From: Hymenobacter latericoloratus
Lineage (GTDB): Bacteria > Bacteroidota > Bacteroidia > Cytophagales > Hymenobacteraceae
Length of the DNA stretch: 35,632 nt
NCBI RefSeq assembly: GCF_014199535.1
Contig: NZ_JACHNV010000004.1
Coordinates: 256,829-292,460 of the forward strand
Direction: 5' to 3'
Position 1 is the first letter of the stretch. Every line of letters begins with the position of its first letter. The notes below the pieces were generated by a model. It was not told the DNA's origin. It saw only the letters and a list, made by a program, of their open reading frames with translations, and ran no database searches. Of this stretch, positions 22,789 through 31,152 are shown in pieces. Position numbers and translations under genes: made by a program.

Positions 22789-23595
22789 TCAGGGCACTAC
22801 TTTCAGGCGCACTACCCGGGTGTCCACGTCGCCTTTATCAAAGAAATCCTGCTCAAACAAAATAGTCTTGTTGTCAAGCCAGCGGGGCTGGGTACAGCCC
22901 CATTCCGTTTGCCTTTCCCACAGCAAATGGGGTTTGCCGCCATCCATGGTCCAGAGCTGCAGACCGCTGGGCTCGAAGCGAGCCAGCACATCGGAATTGC
23001 CGCACACGAAATGCTGCCCATCGGGGGCAATAACGGGCGGAGCCATGAGCTGGGTACGGTGGCCGGTGCGCTGATCAACCAATAAGTAATATCCACCCTC
23101 GTAGAGGTGCACCGAAACCAGCCATTGCTTTATTTCAGGTAAGTTGGCCAAGTACTCGTACGCAATGTTGCGCTCATCTTCCACGGGGTTGTTGGTAAGG
23201 CGCACCTCGGGGCCAGCGGTGGGGCGTAGGCGTAGGGTGCGGCCGGTGCGCACTACGCGGGGGCCAGCCTGGGCTAAGCGCCGCTTTTCCTGGGCAGCAA
23301 AATCCAGGAAGGATTCTTCTTCGGCCGCGGAGGCGGGCTTGCTGGCTACCCATTCCGGGCTGGGTAACCGCTCATACACCGGGCGAGCCGCCGGATAAAT
23401 CCGTAGGACTCGGCCTGGTACCTGCACCAGCGTATCGAGGTGTTCCAGGCGGTAGATGCGCGGTGGCTTGGGAGCCGGCACCGGATATACTGCAACACCC
23501 GGCCGGGGCTTTTCGGCCGGCTGCATCCGCAGCGAGCATGCCGGCAAAGCTACGGCCAGCGGCAGTACGGCCGCCACGGTTCGAAACCGAAACAT
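22789..23595 (-). CDS. Hypothetical lipoprotein
   Basis: The start at 23595 gives MFRFRTVAAVLPLAVALPACS, a lipoprotein signal peptide with lipobox LPAC, so the 268-aa protein is probably anchored to a membrane by Cys20. The longer frame (88 extra residues) is rejected because it buries this signal. The mature part has a proline-rich linker (PVPAPKPPRIYRLEHL), a helical middle (AEEESFLDFAAQEKRRLAQA) and a C-terminal region with strand-turn-strand units such as YYLLVDQRTG, VIAPDGQHFVCG and LQLWTMDGGKPHLLWE, reminiscent of TolB/WD-like blades. No family was recognised. It ends at a bidirectional terminator. The 242-nt gap upstream contains an AT-rich patch near 23690-23720 and nothing else I can name. 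Confidence 0.75.
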   Translation of the reverse strand: MFRFRTVAAVLPLAVALPACSLRMQPAEKPRPGVAVYPVPAPKPPRIYRLEHLDTLVQVPGRVLRIYPAARPVYERLPSPEWVASKPASAAEEESFLDFAAQEKRRLAQAGPRVVRTGRTLRLRPTAGPEVRLTNNPVEDERNIAYEYLANLPEIKQWLVSVHLYEGGYYLLVDQRTGHRTQLMAPPVIAPDGQHFVCGNSDVLARFEPSGLQLWTMDGGKPHLLWERQTEWGCTQPRWLDNKTILFEQDFFDKGDVDTRVVRLKVVP

Positions 23596-23837
23596 GATAG
23601 GGGTAGAGTTGATTCGAGATGCGCGACGTCTGGTGGACAGGGAGCGAAAAGAGAAATGCCGACAGAAAGTTCGGCGCAGCAGAAAATACGCAGAATTTTT
23701 AGTCGGGGCGGATAAAAACGGAGCGTTACTAAGCGAATCTGGCGGATGACCGGCCATGAAGGGGGTAGGCGGAAAAAAAGAAGCCGGAGCCGTTGCCGCC
23801 GGGCAGTGGCAGGCAAAATGCCTTGCGAGTAGGCAAG

Positions 23838-25571
23838 CTAAAAATCCTGCTTCATCCACTGCCGGAAGCTGGTTTGCTGCTCTGGGGTAGAGGCAGCCAG
23901 CTTCTCCACCGTAATCTTTTGCCAGAAACGGTGGGCCGGATCAGCCAGCAGCGCCACAGTAACCAGCCGGTTCTGGCGGAACACCGTCAGCTCATGGTGG
24001 TCGGCTCCGTCGCTGAGCAGGCTCTGCAGATTCATGGCAACCCGGCGGCCATTCACGGCTACTATCTCGTCGTCCACGGTTAGGCTCAGGGCCGCTGGCG
24101 AGTCGGGCAGAATGTCGGTTACTTCGGTGCGCTCGTTTTTCACTACCGTCCGGAAGCCATACGTACCCTCCGAAACAGACAGGTTTTCGTCTATCCGGAG
24201 TCGGCAGCCCACAAAGCCCAGCACCCGGTTTAGGGGTTCTTCCAGCGGAGCGGTGCCGTAGATAAACTTATCAAAGTAGGCCTGCATGTCGCGCCCGGCG
24301 GTTTCGTTCACGATGCGCAGGTAGTCTTCCTCGGTGTAGCCCACCCCGGTTTTGCCAAACTCTTCCCACAAACGGCGCATCACATCATCAAGGCTGCGCT
24401 TGTGCCCCGAAAGCTGCCGAAGCGTAAGGTCGAGCAGCAGCGCCACCAAAGCCCCTTTGTGGTACACTGAAACCTTGCGGTCCGGAATGCCGGGCTTGTA
24501 GCCATCCAGCCACAGGTCCATGCTGGCATCAGCCACGGAGAGGTGGTAGCGGCCGTAATCGTCGTAGTGCTTGCGCAGTACGGTATTCAACTCCTGGAAA
24601 TACTGCTCCGCGCTCCGAACGCCGGCCCGGGCCAGCAGGTACTCACCGTAATAAGTGGTAATGCCCTCGGCAATAAAGCAGGTGCGGAAGTAGTTTTCGC
24701 GGGCGTAGTCGTAGGGCTGCATTTCGGCGGGCCGGATGCTCTTGATGTTCCAGGCATGGAACAGCTCGTGGCAGCTCACGCCCAGCAGCTCTTTGTACAG
24801 GCCTTCGGTCATGAGCAGCTCGGCCGGCCCCAGCGTAATGACGGTGGAGTTGAGGTGCTCTACCCCGTGGTAGTGCTTGTAGGGCAGAATCTGGTTCAGG
24901 AAGTGGTAATCCTGAGCCGGAAAGGAGCCGAATAAGGCTAGCTGCTCCTGGCTGAACGCCCGGAAATCCTCCACCAGTCGGGTCCAGTCCACGGGGCACT
25001 CACCCTGAATCCAGATGTAAAACGGCAGGCCGCCTACTTCATAGTTGCGGTACTGCAGGGTAGGGCTGGCAATCAGCGGCGAGTCGGCCAGGTGGTCGAA
25101 GCTCTGGGCCTGCAGGGTATTAGGGCCGCTCTGGGGTAGGCCGCAGGCAATCTGCCAGCCTTCCGGCAGCTCCAGCAGCAGCTGGCAGGTTTCCTGCTGG
25201 CGCCCCTCCACGTACATAAAGCCCTGCACCGGATTCAGATAGAGCTGGCTTTCGTCGAGCCAGGAGCCGCCCGCGTCCATCTGGTGAGCGTAGAAGTTGT
25301 AGCGTACCCGCACCGTGCGGCCGGCCGCGCCCGTCACCTGCCACCGGTCCTTCGTGATTTTGCGCGCGGCCAGCGCCTCGCCTGAGGCGGCGTCCTCTAT
25401 CACTACGTGCTGTAACTTCTGCGCAAAATTCTGCAGCTCGTAGCGGCCCGGGCGCCAGGCTGGCAGCTGTAGCTCCAGGGCCTCGGTAGCTGCGGCGGCT
25501 ACGTCAAAGGTCATCTGAATCTGAACGTAGAAAGTCAGCGGGTTCTCGAACGAGACGTGGTAGTGAATCAT
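23838..25571 (-). CDS. M61 family metallopeptidase (glycyl aminopeptidase type) with PDZ domain
   Basis: A zinc peptidase of family M61. The 577-aa protein starts at 25571 with [20 protein letters not shown], typical of the family's N-terminal beta domain; the longer frame adds 7 residues only. The zinc motif CHELFHAWN has His268 and His272 with catalytic Glu269, and the third ligand lies in [15 protein letters not shown]. The last 120 residues contain a PDZ-like domain ([28 protein letters not shown]). No signal peptide is evident, so it may be cytosolic. A TAGCTTTA element (25611-25618, minus) lies 39 nt ahead as a weak promoter. It is divergent from rpmH. Confidence 0.93.
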   Translation of the reverse strand: MIHYHVSFENPLTFYVQIQMTFDVAAAATEALELQLPAWRPGRYELQNFAQKLQHVVIEDAASGEALAARKITKDRWQVTGAAGRTVRVRYNFYAHQMDAGGSWLDESQLYLNPVQGFMYVEGRQQETCQLLLELPEGWQIACGLPQSGPNTLQAQSFDHLADSPLIASPTLQYRNYEVGGLPFYIWIQGECPVDWTRLVEDFRAFSQEQLALFGSFPAQDYHFLNQILPYKHYHGVEHLNSTVITLGPAELLMTEGLYKELLGVSCHELFHAWNIKSIRPAEMQPYDYARENYFRTCFIAEGITTYYGEYLLARAGVRSAEQYFQELNTVLRKHYDDYGRYHLSVADASMDLWLDGYKPGIPDRKVSVYHKGALVALLLDLTLRQLSGHKRSLDDVMRRLWEEFGKTGVGYTEEDYLRIVNETAGRDMQAYFDKFIYGTAPLEEPLNRVLGFVGCRLRIDENLSVSEGTYGFRTVVKNERTEVTDILPDSPAALSLTVDDEIVAVNGRRVAMNLQSLLSDGADHHELTVFRQNRLVTVALLADPAHRFWQKITVEKLAASTPEQQTSFRQWMKQDF

Positions 25572-25740
25572 GGAAGCGCGGGGCGGCGGCAAAGGCCGGA
25601 ATACCTGGACGTAAAGCTACGAATTTGCGGGGCGGATGCCGCCGGGTTTCATACGGCCCTCACCAGAAAATAACCGATATCGGGTCGCCACATTTCCGAC
25701 GAAAGGCAGAGAATCAGGGGCGAAAAACCCGCCCGGGGCA

Positions 25741-25771
25741 TTGCCTTTTCCAATTCATACCGTTACCTTTG
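25741..25771 (+). promoter_or_regulatory. Promoter of rpmH-rnpA
   Basis: TTG at 25741-25743, a 20-nt spacer and TACCTTTG at 25764-25771, 36 nt before the rpmH ATG. A full match to the Bacteroidota consensus. Confidence 0.7.
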
Positions 25772-25807
25772 CCGGCCTTACCTGTCACTGAGTCACTTAA
25801 CCATACC

Positions 25808-25966
25808 ATGAAACGTACTTTTCAGCCCTCGCAGCGCAAGCGCCGCAACAAGCACGGTTTCCGCTCGCGCATGGAAACCGCTAACGGCCGCAGCGTAATC
25901 GCCCGTCGTCGTGCCAAAGGCCGCAAGCGCCTGACCGTATCCGACGAAGGCCGTCATAAGCGCTAA
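25808..25966 (+). CDS. rpmH: 50S ribosomal protein L34
   Basis: A 52-aa very basic protein, [20 protein letters not shown] at the start and [14 protein letters not shown] near the end, the universal L34 pattern. It is a component of the large ribosomal subunit. The open frame extends upstream to 25625 but the L34 start is unmistakable. rnpA follows 37 nt later, the standard rpmH-rnpA order found in most bacteria. Confidence 0.98.
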   Translation: MKRTFQPSQRKRRNKHGFRSRMETANGRSVIARRRAKGRKRLTVSDEGRHKR

Positions 25967-26003
25967 GCCGCTGCCGGCTTCTGTGCAGCCACTCTCGGGG
26001 CCG

Positions 26004-26429
26004 ATGAATTCTACACCCGGCGTGCGCTCCTTTTCGTTTCCGAAAGAAGAACATCTGTGCCGTAAAAAGCTTATCGAAGAGCTTTTCGGCCGGGGTTCTT
26101 CTTTTGGTTTATACCCCCTGCGGCTCGTGTGGCTGCCTACGGAGGTGCCTACCGCCGAGCCGCCCCAGGTGCTGGTAAGCGTTAGCAAGCGCAGCTTTAA
26201 GCGTGCCGTGGACCGCAATTACCTTAAGCGCCTGATGCGCGAAGCCTACCGCCTCAACAAATATCGGCTCCTGGAAGCCGAGGGGGGGCATTGCCTCGGC
26301 CGCTTGGCAATTATCTACACGGGCAAGGAAAAAAAGCCTTTCGCGCTGGTTGAAAAAAAATTAATTTCAGGGCTAGAGCGTTTGCTCAATGAAGCCCGTG
26401 CAACTCCTGCGGGAGGAGCCGGTTCTTAG
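26004..26429 (+). CDS. rnpA: Ribonuclease P protein component
   Basis: The protein subunit of RNase P, which matures tRNA 5' ends together with the RNA subunit. From the ATG at 26004 it is 141 aa; a GTG at 25983 is possible. The N-terminal FPKEEHLCRKKLIEELFGRG and the central RNR motif KRAVDRNYLKRLMREAYR (67-84) are diagnostic, as is the VSVSKRSFK strand before it. The family is usually about 120 aa; the extra length is in the variable loop and the C-terminal ARATPAGGAGS. The yidD gene that often follows rnpA is absent; an S41 protease comes next. Confidence 0.96.
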   Translation: MNSTPGVRSFSFPKEEHLCRKKLIEELFGRGSSFGLYPLRLVWLPTEVPTAEPPQVLVSVSKRSFKRAVDRNYLKRLMREAYRLNKYRLLEAEGGHCLGRLAIIYTGKEKKPFALVEKKLISGLERLLNEARATPAGGAGS

Positions 26430-26523
26430 GTACAGATGCCTGGCTATCCGGCTGTTCACCCTGAGCGTGGAGAACGGAAGCAAGGCACACCGTAGGGTCG
26501 TTTAGTTGCTTTCAGCCCCGTTT

Positions 26524-28233
26524 ATGCGCAAAAAATCCCTGGCCGCCGTTGCCCTGCTTGGTGGAGCGGCGCTGCTCGTATCCTTCCGCTCGGCTTCCGA
26601 TAATGAGCGGTATTTCGAAATAGCCAAGAACCTCGACATTTTCGCTACCCTGTTCAAGGAAGTGAATACCTATTACGTGGACGAGGTGCCGCCGGCCAAG
26701 CTGGTGAAAACGGGTATCGATGCGATGCTCAAGTCGCTGGACCCCTACACCAACTACATTCCCGAGGACGATATCGAGGACTTCCGGACCATGACCACCG
26801 GGCAGTACGGAGGCATTGGGGCGGTTGTCGTGAAGCGAAGCGGGCGAACGGTTGTGCAGGCGGCCTACGAGGGCTACCCCGCGCAGAAAGCCGGCCTGCT
26901 GCCCGGCGACGAGATTCTGACTATCAACGGAGTTGGGGTTGACAAAAAAAGCAACGCCGATATCAGCAAGCTGCTGAAGGGGCAGGCTAACTCTCAGGTG
27001 AAGCTGATGGTGACGCGCTACGGCCAGGATGCGCCCGTAGAAATCAACATCACCCGCGACAAGATTCAGGTAGATAATGTGCCGTACTACGGCATGCTGA
27101 CCCCGGAGGTCGGCTATTTCCAGCTGTCGGGCTTCACGGTGGATGCCGGTAAGGAAGTGCGGCTGGCCGTGGCCAAGCTTAAGGAGCAGGGCGCCAAAAA
27201 GCTCATCTTTGATATTCGGGATAACCCGGGCGGCCTGCTCAATGAGGCCGTGAATATCTCCAATCTGTTCGTGGACAAGGGCCGGGACATCGTGAGCACC
27301 AAGGGCAAAGTTTCTGACTGGAACAAAACCTACAAGGCCCTCGATGCTCCGCTGGACACTCAGATTCCGATGGTGGTGATTACCAGCAACCGCTCGGCTT
27401 CGGCCTCCGAAATTGTTTCGGGTGTGCTGCAGGACTACGACCGGGCGGTACTGGTAGGGGAGCGGACCTTTGGCAAAGGCTTGGTGCAGGCTACCCGCCC
27501 GCTGAGCTATAACTCCCAACTCAAAGTCACGACGGCCAAATACTATATCCCCAGTGGCCGTTGCATTCAGGAAATCGACTACACCCACCGGGCCGAAGAC
27601 GGGACGCTGGGCAAAGTGCCCGATTCGCTGCGTACTTCCTTCCGGACCGTGGCTGGCCGCACGGTGTACGATGGCGGTGGGGTAGCCCCCGATGTGGAAG
27701 TGCAGGACCGTGAAATTGCCGACATTACGCGGGTGCTGCTGCAGAAAAGCTACCTGTTCGACTACGCTACCCGCTACCGGGCCGAGCACGCCAGTATTGC
27801 CCCGGCCCGGCAGTTCAAGCTCTCGGATGCCGACTACCAGAAATTTGTTGAATACCTGAAGGGCAAAGACATCAGCTACAGCACCGACGCCGAAAAAGCG
27901 TTAGCCGACCTCACCAAGAAAGTGAAAGAGGAAAAGCACTACGACGACGTGAGAACCGAGCTGGAAGGCATGCGCAAAAAGGTAACCACCAACAAGGCCA
28001 ACGACCTGATGCGCTTCAAGCCCGAAATCCGGGAGCTGCTGGAGCAGGAAATCGTGTCGCGCTACTACTTCCAGAAGGGCAGCGTAGAGGCCAGCTTCGA
28101 CGATGACCCCAACATCCTGATGGCCCTGAACGTGCTCAACGACCAGCCCCGCTACGCCGCTCTGCTCAAGCCCGGCACGCTAGAAGCCAAAACCCGCCCC
28201 GAAGCTAAGCGCAGCACAGCAGGAGGGAAGTAA
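26524..28233 (+). CDS. S41 family C-terminal processing peptidase (CtpA/Prc type)
   Basis: A periplasmic serine protease that trims or degrades proteins from a C-terminal signal. The ATG at 26524 gives a signal-anchor MRKKSLAAVALLGGAALLVS; a TTG at 26506 is less likely. In the 569-aa protein come a helical N-terminal part (FATLFKEVNTYYVDEVPPAK), a PDZ domain (about 80-165; GIGAVVVKRSGRTVVQAAYE, GLLPGDEILTINGV) and the S41 core with the Ser/Lys dyad: Ser293 in NRSASASE and Lys318 in GERTFGKG. About 130 C-terminal residues extend beyond the core (KKVKEEKHYDDVRTELEGM and onward) and look helical. Usual length for Bacteroidota tail-specific proteases. Confidence 0.95.
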   Translation: MRKKSLAAVALLGGAALLVSFRSASDNERYFEIAKNLDIFATLFKEVNTYYVDEVPPAKLVKTGIDAMLKSLDPYTNYIPEDDIEDFRTMTTGQYGGIGAVVVKRSGRTVVQAAYEGYPAQKAGLLPGDEILTINGVGVDKKSNADISKLLKGQANSQVKLMVTRYGQDAPVEINITRDKIQVDNVPYYGMLTPEVGYFQLSGFTVDAGKEVRLAVAKLKEQGAKKLIFDIRDNPGGLLNEAVNISNLFVDKGRDIVSTKGKVSDWNKTYKALDAPLDTQIPMVVITSNRSASASEIVSGVLQDYDRAVLVGERTFGKGLVQATRPLSYNSQLKVTTAKYYIPSGRCIQEIDYTHRAEDGTLGKVPDSLRTSFRTVAGRTVYDGGGVAPDVEVQDREIADITRVLLQKSYLFDYATRYRAEHASIAPARQFKLSDADYQKFVEYLKGKDISYSTDAEKALADLTKKVKEEKHYDDVRTELEGMRKKVTTNKANDLMRFKPEIRELLEQEIVSRYYFQKGSVEASFDDDPNILMALNVLNDQPRYAALLKPGTLEAKTRPEAKRSTAGGK

Positions 28234-28259
28234 GGAAGCATCGGGTTTAAAAGCAGTAG

Positions 28260-28300
28260 TAAACGAAAAAGCAGCTCAGCGCGGGCTGCTTTTTCGTTTA
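28260..28300. terminator. Intrinsic terminator after the S41 protease gene
   Basis: A perfect 16-bp stem (TAAACGAAAAAGCAGC and its complement ending CTTTTTCGTTTA) with a 9-nt loop. The T run lies within the 3' arm. It sits 26 nt after the stop codon. Confidence 0.85.
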
Positions 28301-28325
28301 TCAACGGTCTTCCCGGCGACAGCCT

Positions 28326-28333
28326 TACCTTTG
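28326..28333 (+). promoter_or_regulatory. Promoter -7 element of tsaB, 4 nt before the ATG
   Basis: TACCTTTG ends exactly 4 nt before the tsaB ATG at 28338, directly after the preceding terminator. This predicts a leaderless transcript. Confidence 0.6.
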
Positions 28334-28337
28334 CGCC

Positions 28338-29045
28338 ATGTCCAAGTTGCTGCTTTCCCTCGAAACCTCTTCGCCTGTTTGCTCCGTGGCCCTGCACCGT
28401 CTGGACGACGGGCAGTTACTTGGCCAATCGGAGCTGCGGCTGGAAAAGTCGCACTCTTCCCACCTGAGCGTGCTGATACACCATCTACTGGAGAATACCC
28501 TGCACACCTTGCAGGACGTGGCAGGGGTAGCCGTATCGGACGGGCCCGGCTCCTACACGGGGCTACGCATTGGGGCGGCCGCCGCTAAGGGTTTGTGCTA
28601 CGCGCTGGATATTCCGCTGTTGGCCGTGAGCACCCTGCGGAGCTTGGCCTACCAGGTGGCAAGCCGCACGGCCCGGCCGGAGCAATACCTATACTGCCCC
28701 ATGCTGGATGCCCGCCGGATGGAAGTGTACGCGGCCATTTACCGCCCCGACGCAACGGAAGTGCTGGCGCCTACCCCCCTGATTCTGGAAGAAGCTACGC
28801 TGGCCGAACATTTGGCCCACCATTCTTTGTTGTTCTTTGGCGGCGGCGCGCAGAAGTTCCAGCCTTTGGTAGCCAGCAACCCCCACGCTGAGTTTCTGGC
28901 AGCTATTGAGCCTTCGGCCGTGGCAGTCGGGGCGTTGGGAGTGGCCGCCTACCACCGGCAGGAGTTTCAGAGTGTAGCCTACTACGAGCCTTTTTACCTA
29001 AAGGAAGTGCACACGACCACGCCCAAAAACAAGGCGGGCCAGTAA
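28338..29045 (+). CDS. tsaB: tRNA threonylcarbamoyladenosine biosynthesis protein TsaB
   Basis: TsaB is the dimerisation partner of TsaD in the complex that makes t6A37 on ANN-decoding tRNAs. The 235-aa protein has the ASKHA-type N-terminus LLLSLETSSPVCSVAL, the HSSHLSVLI helix, and the very characteristic SDGPGSYTGLRIGAA (67-81) and LAVSTLRSLA stretches. As in other TsaB proteins the C-terminal half is shortened and less conserved than in TsaD. The N-terminus fits the start at 28338. A gap of 74 nt separates it from the DUF2480 gene. Confidence 0.96.
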   Translation: MSKLLLSLETSSPVCSVALHRLDDGQLLGQSELRLEKSHSSHLSVLIHHLLENTLHTLQDVAGVAVSDGPGSYTGLRIGAAAAKGLCYALDIPLLAVSTLRSLAYQVASRTARPEQYLYCPMLDARRMEVYAAIYRPDATEVLAPTPLILEEATLAEHLAHHSLLFFGGGAQKFQPLVASNPHAEFLAAIEPSAVAVGALGVAAYHRQEFQSVAYYEPFYLKEVHTTTPKNKAGQ

Positions 29046-29119
29046 GCTTCGTCTTCAACTCGGCTCAGGAGCCGCATCGACAGCTTTCGTAACTAGAGAA
29101 CCCTAGGTTGACCTTTACC

Positions 29120-29638
29120 ATGGACGAATTCATCAACCGCGTGGCGCAAAGCGCCCTTACTACCCTCAACCTTGAGGAGTTTATTCATCCGGGCGAGCGG
29201 GTAGTGTATGACATTAAGGATAATCTGTTTCACGGGCTGATGCTGCGCGAGAAAGACTTCCGGGAGTTCATCAAAACCCATGACTGGAGCCAGTACGACG
29301 GCAAGAACGTAGCCATTATCTGCTCGGCCGATGCTATTGTGCCCACCTGGGCCTACATGCTGCTGGCTTCCAAGCTCCAGAATCATGCGCACCGCTACGT
29401 GTTTGGTAGCCTGGAAGCCCTGGAGCAGGAGCTGTTCCACGAGGCCATTGCGGCCATTGATGTAGCGCAGTACCACGATGCGAAAGTGGTAGTGAAGGGC
29501 TGCGGCGACAAGCCGGTGCCTACCTACGCCTACGTGGCCATCATGCAGAAGCTGCTGCCAGTAACCAGCAGCGTTATGTATGGCGAGCCCTGCAGCACGG
29601 TGCCATTGTACAAGCGCCCCAAAGTGGTGCAGCAGTAG
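29120..29638 (+). CDS. DUF2480 family protein
   Basis: A 172-aa cytosolic protein restricted as far as I know to Bacteroidota. The start MDEFINRVAQSALTTLNLEE (29120) is preferred to a TTG four codons earlier. Family hallmarks: GERVVYDIKDNLFHGLMLRE, KDFREFIKTHDWSQYDGKNV, the ICSADAIVPTWAYMLLASKL block and KGCGDKPVPTYAYVAIMQKL, then a GEPCSTVPL segment near the C-terminus with a conserved cysteine. Function unknown; the conserved Asp and two Cys could bind metal, which is a guess. It has a strong terminator after it. Upstream no clear promoter box is present. Confidence 0.9.
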   Translation: MDEFINRVAQSALTTLNLEEFIHPGERVVYDIKDNLFHGLMLREKDFREFIKTHDWSQYDGKNVAIICSADAIVPTWAYMLLASKLQNHAHRYVFGSLEALEQELFHEAIAAIDVAQYHDAKVVVKGCGDKPVPTYAYVAIMQKLLPVTSSVMYGEPCSTVPLYKRPKVVQQ

Positions 29639-29669
29639 GCGGCTAGTAGTCAAATCAAGTTAATACTAA

Positions 29670-29733
29670 GCCTTCGGGCGGGTAGGGCCAGCTGAAATTT
29701 CGGCGGGTACCTGCCCGCCCGAAGGCCTTTTTA
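29670..29733 (+). terminator. Long-stem intrinsic terminator after DUF2480
   Basis: GCCTTCGGGCGGGTAGG (29670-29686) pairs with 29710-29726 over 17 bp (one G-T), with a 23-nt loop, followed by CTTTTTAT. Confidence 0.85.
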
Positions 29734-29768
29734 TGGATAGCCCGCAGGAGCGTTATCCTGAACCTCCG

Positions 29769-29776
29769 CATCTTTG
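29769..29776 (+). promoter_or_regulatory. Weak -7-like element for the APC permease
   Basis: CATCTTTG, one mismatch to TAnnTTTG, lies 23 nt before the ATG at 29800. Confidence 0.3.
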
Positions 29777-29799
29777 GCTTCCGCTAACCCAACCAGTGC

Positions 29800-31134
29800 A
29801 TGCCCGCATCAGCTTCCTCTACCTACAAAATCAGCGTTCTGACGGGCATCGCCATTGTAGTAGCCAACATGGTAGGCACGGGGGTTTTCACCAGCCTGGG
29901 GTTTCAGGTAGCGGATATTCAGAGCGGGTTTGCCTTGCTGATGCTGTGGGGGGTAGGGGGCGTAATTGCGCTGTGCGGCGCGCTGAGCTACGGTGAGCTG
30001 GCCGCGGCCATGCCCCGCTCGGGCGGAGAGTACCACTATTTGTCCCGCATCTACCATCCGGCGGTCGGCTTTCTTTCGGGCTGGGTATCCTCCACGGTAG
30101 GGTTTGCGGCTCCCACCGCCCTGGCGGCCATGGCCCTGGGCCGCTACGCCCAGAGTGTATGGCCGGCCGTATCACCCGTCGGCATGTCCATCGCAGTAGT
30201 GCTGGCCCTGGCGGCCGTACACATGAGCAGCCGGCAGGCGGGCAGCCGCTTACAGGTGCTCATCACGGCCCTGAAAGTACTGGTGTTGGTGGGCTTTATG
30301 GGGGTAGGACTGGCAGTGGCTACTCCGCAAGCCATCCGGTTCGCCCCCCACACTTCCTCCGACTGGCAGCAACTACTCAGCCCTTCTTTTGCTGTTTCGC
30401 TGATTTACGTTTCGTATGCCTACTCAGGCTGGAACGCGGCCGTTTACCTGACGGGCGAGGTTCAGCAGCCCCAGCGGAACCTGCCCCGCATTCTGCTCGT
30501 CGGGACAATTATCGTTTTGCTGCTTTACGTTGGTCTGAACTTTATTTTTCTCTACTCAACCCCAATCAGCGTTCTGAAAGGGCAGTTGGAGGTGGGCTTT
30601 GTGGTAGCAACGGCGCTGTTCGGGCCCGTTGCCGGGCGGGTAATGGGTGGGGCTATTGCCGTGTTGCTGGTATCCACAGTCAGCTCTATGATATTTGCCG
30701 GGCCCCGCATTGTGCAAGTGATGGGGGAGGACCTGCCCGCCCTCCGGCCACTTGCGCAGGTAAACCCACAGGGGATTCCGGTGCGGGCTACCCTGTTTCA
30801 AACCGCGCTTACCCTACTTTTCATCCTGACGGCTACGTTTGAGCAGGTGCTGCTGTACGCCGGCTTCGTGCTGAGCCTGTTTACATTCCTGACGGTGCTG
30901 GGCCTGTTTGTGCTGCGCTTCCGCCAACCCAACCTAGCGCGGCCGTATCGGGCGTGGGGCTACCCGGTTACCCCTCTGCTGTTTCTGCTGCTCAATGGCT
31001 GGACGCTCTGGTTTATTGCCCGGAGTAAACCCTGGGAGACGCTCTACGGGCTGGGCACGCTGGCCCTTGGGCTACTGGTCTATTTCGCGGGGCAGCGCCT
31101 GGCAGCTCAACCCCCGGCTGGGTCTCAGTCGTAG
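29800..31134 (+). CDS. APC-family amino-acid permease
   Basis: A 444-aa inner-membrane transporter with about twelve hydrophobic segments. The first helix has the APC substrate-binding pattern GIAIVVANMVGTGVFTSLGF (unwound glycine motif), followed by helix 2 GVGGVIALCGALSYGELAAA and the MPRSGGEYHYLSRIYHPAVG loop typical of the family, then helix 6 with SYAYSGWNAAVYLTGEVQQP. These say amino-acid or polyamine transport by proton or sodium symport, or exchange; the substrate cannot be set. The ion-channel gene starts 18 nt after its stop, so the two are probably one operon. Confidence 0.92.
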   Translation: MPASASSTYKISVLTGIAIVVANMVGTGVFTSLGFQVADIQSGFALLMLWGVGGVIALCGALSYGELAAAMPRSGGEYHYLSRIYHPAVGFLSGWVSSTVGFAAPTALAAMALGRYAQSVWPAVSPVGMSIAVVLALAAVHMSSRQAGSRLQVLITALKVLVLVGFMGVGLAVATPQAIRFAPHTSSDWQQLLSPSFAVSLIYVSYAYSGWNAAVYLTGEVQQPQRNLPRILLVGTIIVLLLYVGLNFIFLYSTPISVLKGQLEVGFVVATALFGPVAGRVMGGAIAVLLVSTVSSMIFAGPRIVQVMGEDLPALRPLAQVNPQGIPVRATLFQTALTLLFILTATFEQVLLYAGFVLSLFTFLTVLGLFVLRFRQPNLARPYRAWGYPVTPLLFLLLNGWTLWFIARSKPWETLYGLGTLALGLLVYFAGQRLAAQPPAGSQS

Positions 31135-31152
31135 TGAGACTTTCTCTACGGC

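Noticed and set aside
26384..26500. Possible short yidD-like frame overlapping the end of rnpA
   Set aside because: It translates to 38 residues without the cysteine and glycine pattern of YidD.
26512..27789. 425-codon open frame antisense to the S41 protease
   Set aside because: An antisense shadow of GC-rich codons with no domain; the sense gene has full catalytic motifs.
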